The translations under genes and the position numbers were made by a program. A DNA stretch of 10,070 nucleotides from contig JAGVUW010000193.1 in NCBI GenBank assembly GCA_019136035.1, forward strand, positions 1 to 10,070. Reading direction: 5' to 3'. The stretch is from Verrucomicrobiota bacterium (lineage in GTDB: Bacteria; Verrucomicrobiota; Lentisphaeria; Oligosphaerales; JAFGRS01). Every line of letters begins with the position of its first letter. Position 1 is the stretch's first letter. The notes below the pieces were generated by a model. The model had not been told where the DNA came from. It searched no databases and saw only the letters and a list, made by a program, of their open reading frames with translations. Below are positions 6,360 to 10,070 of the stretch, in pieces.

Positions 6360-7568
6360 ATGAGTGATCAATCGCCGGTGCGGGTTCTTCTTGTGGGTAT
6401 TGGCGGCTATGGCCAGACCTATGTCAATGCGCTGCTGGACCAGCCGCAGCCGGAGCGGGCGCGTCTGGTGGGGGTGGTCGATCCCTACGCCGAGCGCTGC
6501 AAGCGCCTGGCGGAGATCCAGCAGCGCGGGGTACCGGTGTTCTCGAGCCTGGAGGAGTTCCGGGCGCAGGGCCAGGCCGATCTGGCGGTGATCTCGTCGC
6601 CGATTCACCTGCACTGCCGGCAGACCTGCGCGGCCTTGGCGGCGGGCTCGAATGTCCTCTGTGAGAAGCCGGTGGCGCCGACGATTCAGGAAGCCCGCCG
6701 CATGCAGGAGGCCGCCTGTCGGCACGGCCGTTTCGCCGCGGTTGGCTACCAGTGGTCGTTCAGTCCGGCGACGCAGGCGCTCAAGCGCGACGTCCTGGCC
6801 GGGCGTTTCGGGTCGCCGCGGCGTCTGCGCACCCTGGTGCTCTGGCCGCGGAATGAGGCGTACTACGCCCGCAACAACTGGGCCGGGGCGTTGAAGAGCG
6901 CGCAGGGCGATTGGATCCTCGACAGCCCGGTCAACAACGCCACGGCACATTACCTCCACAACATGTTCTTCATCCTGGGCGACAGCCAGGGCCGCAGTGC
7001 CACGCCCGTCCGGCTGCAGGCCGAGCTCTACCGCGCCAACCCGATCAGCAACTACGACACCGGCGTCGTCCGCGCCTGGACTGCCGATGGGGTCGAGGTA
7101 CTCTTCTACTGCACCCACACCACGGCGCGCCTGCGCGGACCCGAGTACGTCTTCGAATTCGAGCGCGGCCGGGTGTGCTACGACACCGCGTCGAAGCACA
7201 TCGTGGCGACCTTCGCCGACGGCACCCGCCAGGATTACGGCAGCCCCGACGACGACACCACGCGGAAGCTCTGGGACTGCGTGGCGGCAGTCCGCGGCGG
7301 CGCGGTTGCCTGCGATGTCGAGGCGGCTTCGGCGCATACCCTCTGCATGAATGGCATGCAGGAGTCGGCCGCGCCTGCCGGCTTCCCGGCCGAGATGGTG
7401 TCGCGCCAGGGCGCCGAGGGCGCCCGGGTGACCGTCGTCGACGGCCTGGACACGGCTCTCGAGCAGGCCTACGAGCGCGGCGTCCTGCCCGCCGAGATGG
7501 GGCTGCCGTGGGCGGTGGCCGGCCGCGAGGTCGACCTGCGCGGCTACGCCGAGTTCCCGCGGGCGTGA
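6360..7568 (+). CDS. Gfo/Idh/MocA family NAD(P)-dependent oxidoreductase (second, diverged copy)
   Basis: This 402-residue protein begins with a Rossmann domain (VLLVGIGGYG, 9-18) and Asp41 at the end of the second strand, consistent with NAD preference. The family motif CEKPVAPT spans 101-108. In the region that normally reads GGG-x3-D-x-G-x-H, it instead has ILDSPVNNATAHYLHNM (186-202), so it belongs to a different subgroup from the oxidoreductase at 4666; His197 or His200 may take the catalytic role. The protein is about 50 residues longer than typical members because of a C-terminal extension (about residues 340-402). The ATG at 6360 is chosen because AGGAAAGGGG lies eight bases upstream; an earlier in-frame ATG at 6315 adds 15 residues without a ribosome site. 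The toroid gene follows 163 bp downstream on the same strand and may be co-transcribed. The substrate is unknown, probably a sugar or sugar acid. Confidence 0.9.
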   Translation: MSDQSPVRVLLVGIGGYGQTYVNALLDQPQPERARLVGVVDPYAERCKRLAEIQQRGVPVFSSLEEFRAQGQADLAVISSPIHLHCRQTCAALAAGSNVLCEKPVAPTIQEARRMQEAACRHGRFAAVGYQWSFSPATQALKRDVLAGRFGSPRRLRTLVLWPRNEAYYARNNWAGALKSAQGDWILDSPVNNATAHYLHNMFFILGDSQGRSATPVRLQAELYRANPISNYDTGVVRAWTADGVEVLFYCTHTTARLRGPEYVFEFERGRVCYDTASKHIVATFADGTRQDYGSPDDDTTRKLWDCVAAVRGGAVACDVEAASAHTLCMNGMQESAAPAGFPAEMVSRQGAEGARVTVVDGLDTALEQAYERGVLPAEMGLPWAVAGREVDLRGYAEFPRA

Positions 7569-7587
7569 GTCGCGGTCAGCGCGGCGT

Positions 7588-7615
7588 CCGCGGCGTGGCC
7601 GAGTGTCCGCCGCGG
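7588..7615 (+). terminator. GC-rich hairpin after the second oxidoreductase gene
   Basis: CCGCGGCG (7588-7595) and CGCCGCGG (7608-7615) are perfect 8-base arms around a 12-base loop, 20 bp after the stop codon. There is no T run, so it could be a weak terminator, an mRNA 3-prime stabiliser, or chance in GC-rich DNA. Confidence 0.3.
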
Positions 7616-7633
7616 CGCCGCCCTTAGGAAGAC

Positions 7634-7735
7634 ATGGCAGTGCAGCTCGCACGGTTCACGCGAAGGCATCCACGAGCCGCAGCGGCGTCGACAGCACCAC
7701 GACGCGGTTGTCCATACGAGGAGGCTCTCTCATGA
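7634..7735 (+). CDS. Possible 33-residue leader peptide overlapping the toroid gene start
   Basis: An ATG at 7634, preceded by AGGAAG, opens 33 codons beginning MAVQLARFTRRHPRAA and ending EEALS. Its TGA (7733-7735) overlaps the start of the toroid gene as ATGA, the arrangement used for translational coupling. The peptide is basic, low in complexity and resembles nothing I know. The downstream gene has its own strong ribosome site, so coupling is not needed. It may be a chance frame. Confidence 0.25.
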   Translation: MAVQLARFTRRHPRAAAASTAPRRGCPYEEALS

Positions 7736-8880
7736 GCGAATCGAAGGCTCCCGGGGCCCTGCCGGCGCCTCTGCACGGCGTCGCCGCGGCGATCGCCGCC
7801 GACATCGTCGCCTACCTGCAGCGCTGCCAGGATCTGCGCGCCGGCGAGTACTACGGGTCCTTCTGGAGTGAGAAGGCCTACCACGGGCCGCTGCTGGACT
7901 ACCACGCCGGCGGCAGCCACCACCACCGCAGTGCCGGCAGTGGCGGCCTCGGGCTGTGGCTGGCCGGCCGCGGCCGTGATGACGAGGCGCTGCGGCGCCG
8001 GGCCGAGATGGCCTTCGATTGGCTGGCCGCACGGCAGCGGCCGCGCGGCGGCTTCGTCGAGGTGCAGAACCGCGAGGTGCCGTCGGACTGGGAGTACACC
8101 GGCCTCGAGGAGCTGAGCACCATCGAGACCGGCTTTGTCGTCCACGGTCTCGGGCGGGCCCTGCTCGACGGCCTGGCGCCGCAGAAGGCCTACATGGATC
8201 TCCTGCAGCGCGCCGGGCATTGGCAGCTCTCGATCGAGTGGCCGCCGGGGTCGGGCGTCTTCCCGCACCACGAGCGCAGCCCGTACAACACCCTCAACGC
8301 CAACCTGCACGCCGCCGAGACCCTGGCGCTGGCCTTCAGGGCCCTCGACCGCGTCTACGGCCGGCGCCTGAATATCTTCCTGGAGGGGGCCCGGCGGGCG
8401 GTGGCGCGGACCATCGCCTGCCAGTGGCCGGATGGCTGTATGCCCTACCGCGAGGGCCGTGGCAGCACCATCAACTACACCAGCCTGGTGCTGTGGTGTC
8501 TGATGAACACCCTCGAGGTCCTTCCCGACCACGACCGGCGCGTCCTCGCGGGCACCGGTGACCTCGAGGCGGTCCAGGACCGCGCCTGCGCCTACCTGCG
8601 GGAGAGCATCGACGACGACGGCCGCCTGCGCTGGGAGGAGCGCGAGACCTCGACCGCGAAGTACAACCTCTGGACCTACCTGATCACGGCGAACGTCCTC
8701 TGGCGCCGCGGCGGCGAGGCGAACCGGTCCGCCGCGGCGCGGCTCCTGGATCAGGCCTTCGGGCTGCGCACCGCGTCGGGGCTGCTGCCGATGCGCGACC
8801 GCGGCGAAGAGATCACCGAGTGCGCCTTCATGCAGGCCGACATGCTGCTGTTCCTGCAGCCGCTCACTGCCAGTTGTTGA
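7732..8880 (+). CDS. Predicted alpha/alpha-toroid (six-hairpin glycosidase-like) protein
   Basis: The 382-residue product has no signal peptide and is probably cytoplasmic. The start at 7732 follows GAGGAGG by seven bases. It contains repeated units in which a loop of the form G-x-hydrophobic-x plus charged or aromatic residues leads into a helix with N/T/E-rich caps: GGFVEVQNREVPSD (106-119), GVFPHHERSPYNTLNANLHA (175-194), GCMPYREGRGSTINYTSLVL (235-254), then GRLRWEERETSTAKYNL and GLLPMRDRGEEITE. Such repeats are typical of alpha/alpha barrels found in unsaturated glucuronyl hydrolases, epimerases and other six-hairpin glycosidases, and also in prenyltransferase-type toroids. A GSHHHRSAG cluster (61-69) near the first helix could bind substrate or metal. 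I cannot assign a family. Its place 163 bp downstream of a Gfo/Idh/MocA gene suggests action on a sugar derivative. Its 3-prime end overlaps the convergent prepilin-like gene by 17 bp. Confidence 0.75.
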   Translation: MSESKAPGALPAPLHGVAAAIAADIVAYLQRCQDLRAGEYYGSFWSEKAYHGPLLDYHAGGSHHHRSAGSGGLGLWLAGRGRDDEALRRRAEMAFDWLAARQRPRGGFVEVQNREVPSDWEYTGLEELSTIETGFVVHGLGRALLDGLAPQKAYMDLLQRAGHWQLSIEWPPGSGVFPHHERSPYNTLNANLHAAETLALAFRALDRVYGRRLNIFLEGARRAVARTIACQWPDGCMPYREGRGSTINYTSLVLWCLMNTLEVLPDHDRRVLAGTGDLEAVQDRACAYLRESIDDDGRLRWEERETSTAKYNLWTYLITANVLWRRGGEANRSAAARLLDQAFGLRTASGLLPMRDRGEEITECAFMQADMLLFLQPLTASC

Positions 8881-9499
8881 AGGGGTCGTTGAGCAGGATC
8901 CGGGAGTGCACCCAGCTCAGGGTCTTCCAGTCGGCATGGCCGTCGTAGTAGGAGAAGGTGTTGCCGTTGTTGTGCTGGCCTATGAGGGTGTACTTGCCGT
9001 TGGTGCCGTAGTTCGTGTTGGCGGGCAGGAGATTGCGGTAGTAGCCGGTGTACCAGAGGTAGTAGTAGCCGCCGTCGGCGAAGACGTTGGTGGCGCTGGG
9101 GGTCTTGATCTGGGAGCGGCGGTGCGGGTAGTACCAGGTGCTGCAGAGGTAGTTGTAGGCGTAGCCCATGTAGGCATCGTGGCCGCCGTCATAGGTATCC
9201 ACAGCGCGGCTCGGGCAGGTATAGACTTCGGTGCTCTTAAGGTAGGTGAAGAAGCCCTCGGTCCAGTACTTCGTGCCGCCGTCGACGAGATGGTTCAGCC
9301 CCCACTCGTCGTTGTCATCCATGTACATCTGGAGGGTCAGCCCGAACTGCTTCTGGTTGTTGACGCACTGGGTGGTTCGAGCCTTCTCGCGGGCCTGGGC
9401 CAGGGCCGGCAGGAGCATCGCCGCCAGAATCGCAATGATGGCGATGACCACCAGGAGCTCGATCAGGGTGAACGAACGTGACGACGGCCTCTTAACCAT
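8864..9499 (-). CDS. Prepilin-like protein with N-terminal methylation motif and H-x9-DG domain
   Basis: The 211-residue protein starts with a short basic leader (MVKRPSSRS) followed by FTLIELLVVIAIIAILAA from residue 10. This is the type IV prepilin / type II pseudopilin signal, with Glu14 as the conserved fifth residue of the mature protein. The residue before the cleavage site is Ser rather than the usual Gly, as often seen in this lineage. The hydrophobic helix runs to about residue 31 and is followed by ARTTQCVNNQKQ. The C-terminal half is rich in Tyr, Gly and Asn and holds His176 and Asp186-Gly187, the H-x9-DG motif of many such proteins in Planctomycetota and Lentisphaerota. It ends DPFNNWQ. 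It is probably anchored in the inner membrane and may be assembled by a pseudopilus-like system; no such system lies nearby. The ATG at 9499 has GAGG ten bases upstream. It converges with and overlaps the toroid gene. Confidence 0.92.
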   Translation of the reverse strand: MVKRPSSRSFTLIELLVVIAIIAILAAMLLPALAQAREKARTTQCVNNQKQFGLTLQMYMDDNDEWGLNHLVDGGTKYWTEGFFTYLKSTEVYTCPSRAVDTYDGGHDAYMGYAYNYLCSTWYYPHRRSQIKTPSATNVFADGGYYYLWYTGYYRNLLPANTNYGTNGKYTLIGQHNNGNTFSYYDGHADWKTLSWVHSRILLNDPFNNWQ

Positions 9500-9636
9500 G
9501 GTCTGTCTGCCTCAAACCTCGATGACTCGGTGATGACAGTCCGCCGGATGTCCCTGGCGCGGAGCCCGTGCTCAGGCGTGGCGACGGCGCCCTGCCTGGC
9601 GGTGCGTTTCAAGGACTTCTGGCCCACGCTTCAACG

Positions 9637-9646
9637 TAAGCGCTTA
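9637..9646 (-). promoter_or_regulatory. LacI-type operator candidate upstream of the prepilin-like gene
   Basis: TAAGCGCTTA is a perfect 10-base palindrome with the central CG step and AAGCGCTT core seen in operators of many LacI/GalR-family regulators. It lies 138 bp before the prepilin-like start, beside TATATA at 9649-9656 in an otherwise GC-rich region. On the minus strand TATATA could act as a -10 box with the palindrome at the transcription start, but no convincing -35 was found. Confidence 0.45.
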
Positions 9647-9902
9647 AGGTATATACGCGCAGCCCCGCCCGCAATGGCCGCGGCAGGGCAAATGGACGAT
9701 TATGGCGTCGGGATCCCGGGGTGGGATGGCTGACAGAAGGCGACGGAATATGGCAGAGAGGGAATAGAAGGAACAGAACGCGACAATCAACACATCCCCT
9801 CGGCATCCCTGACGGCTCCGGCCGGCTCTGGTGGCGCGTCGCGCTGATGGGGGCTGCCGCGTCCTGGCGGGCGCGACGTGCCTTTGTCGGCTGGGCGCAG
9901 GG

Positions 9903-9965
9903 AGAACCCCACCGCGAGGCACCGCCGTGCGGCGCTGGCGGAGCAGCCGCGCCGCAGTGGGTTCT
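9903..9965. repeat. Long imperfect inverted repeat after the second prepilin-like gene
   Basis: AGAACCCCAC (9903-9912) pairs with GTGGGTTCT (9957-9965) with one bulged C, and the enclosed 44 bp can fold further through GCGGCG/CGCCGC-type stems. It lies 31-93 bp beyond the stop of the right-edge prepilin-like gene and may be part of its 3-prime end. Confidence 0.35.
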
Positions 9966-9974
9966 GCGAAGGAC

Positions 9975-9988
9975 CCCGGCCAGCCGGG
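9975..9988 (-). terminator. Possible terminator of the right-edge prepilin-like gene
   Basis: Seven bases after the stop on the minus strand, CCCGG and CCGGG arms surround a four-base loop and are followed by GTCCTT. The stem is short and the T content low, so this is a weak candidate. Confidence 0.3.
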
Positions 9989-9995
9989 CGGGCGG

Positions 9996-10070
9996 TCACT
10001 GCCAGGTATTGAAGGGGTCGTAGCGGCCGGTGCGAGCGTGCACCCAGACGAGGGGTTTCCAGTCGGCATG
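9996..10070 (-). CDS. C-terminal end of a second prepilin-like H-x9-DG protein (partial)
   Basis: The last 24 codons of a minus-strand gene enter from the right edge and end at TGA (9996-9998). They encode HADWKPLVWVHARTGR and then YDPFNTWQ. This matches the end of the prepilin-like protein at 8864 at 16 of 24 positions, including the HADWK start just after the DG pair, W-V-H-x-R, and the final DPFN-x-WQ. It is therefore a paralogue in the same orientation, about 500 bp upstream. Its N-terminus, including the expected prepilin signal, lies outside the window. Confidence 0.85.
   Translation of the reverse strand, partial: HADWKPLVWVHARTGRYDPFNTWQ

Larger units (their letters stand above)
9500..9995. 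other. Intergenic region between two prepilin-like genes
   Basis: This 496-bp gap lies upstream of the first prepilin-like gene and downstream of the second. It contains an AT-richer island with a palindromic operator candidate (9637-9646), the palindrome CGGGATCCCG (9709-9718), a purine-rich patch at about 9740-9780, and inverted repeats after the second gene. Open frames here lack codon bias, motifs or ribosome sites, so I see no gene. Confidence 0.6.

Noticed and set aside
6303..7652. 449-codon minus-strand frame opposite the second oxidoreductase
   Set aside because: It is antisense to a gene with intact Rossmann and EKP motifs; its own sequence shows no domain and begins and ends in flanking DNA.
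7603..7731. N-terminal extension of the toroid gene to 7603
   Set aside because: The ATG at 7732 has a strong GAGGAGG site; the upstream part is low-complexity and contains the hairpin region.
9644..10069. Minus-strand 141-codon frame at the right edge
   Set aside because: It is in a different frame from the prepilin-like C-terminus, which is supported by homology to the neighbouring copy; the longer frame is Arg/Pro-rich shadow.

Overview
This GC-rich window looks like chromosome from a member of the Planctomycetota/Verrucomicrobiota/Lentisphaerota assemblage, with Lentisphaerota-like bacteria the best guess. The main evidence is a class III-type prepilin-like protein with the FTLIELLVVIAIIAILAA start and a C-terminal H-x9-DG motif, followed by the end of a second copy. 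Two different Gfo/Idh/MocA oxidoreductases, a secreted protein resembling a carbohydrate-active enzyme, an acetyl-xylan-esterase-like hydrolase and many palindromic intergenic repeats fit that picture. The taxonomic call is inference from protein families, not from a marker gene. I saw no rRNA, tRNA, CRISPR array, transposase or phage gene.

Layout. The left edge holds the first 252 codons of a secreted protein on the minus strand (1-756). Divergent from it is a zinc-ribbon plus four-helix membrane protein (891-1459), split by an exact 11-bp tandem duplication at 990-1011. A gene-free stretch (1460-1969) carries two copies of a three-hairpin palindromic element in inverted orientation. Next come an alpha/beta hydrolase on the minus strand (1970-2770) and a divergent major facilitator exporter (3040-4341). 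The gap after the exporter carries a third three-hairpin element, which ends just before a Gfo/Idh/MocA oxidoreductase (4666-5646). A 713-bp gene-free region follows. It holds an 80-bp tandem repeat (4.8 copies) and a purine-rich array of about 45 bp period, partly an inverted copy of the 80-bp repeat core. Then come a second, diverged Gfo/Idh/MocA oxidoreductase (6360-7568) and a predicted alpha/alpha-toroid protein (7732-8880), which converges with and overlaps the prepilin-like gene (8864-9499, minus). The right edge catches the last 24 codons of a second prepilin-like gene (9996-10070, minus).

How the genes may work together. The esterase, the two sugar-type oxidoreductases, the toroid protein and the secreted protein suggest glycan or sugar-derivative breakdown. 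The plus-strand pair 6360-8880 is the most likely functional unit. The prepilin-like proteins are probably surface or secretion-associated, and a LacI-type palindrome lies upstream of one of them. The exporter and the zinc-ribbon membrane protein show no clear link.

The most unusual signal is structural. Three intergenic elements (1531-1626, 1668-1762 inverted, 4550-4642) differ in sequence but share one architecture: a short hairpin, 11-13 nt, a 30-31 nt hairpin, 21-22 nt, and a second short hairpin. This points to a selected or mobile structured element rather than random GC-rich palindromes.
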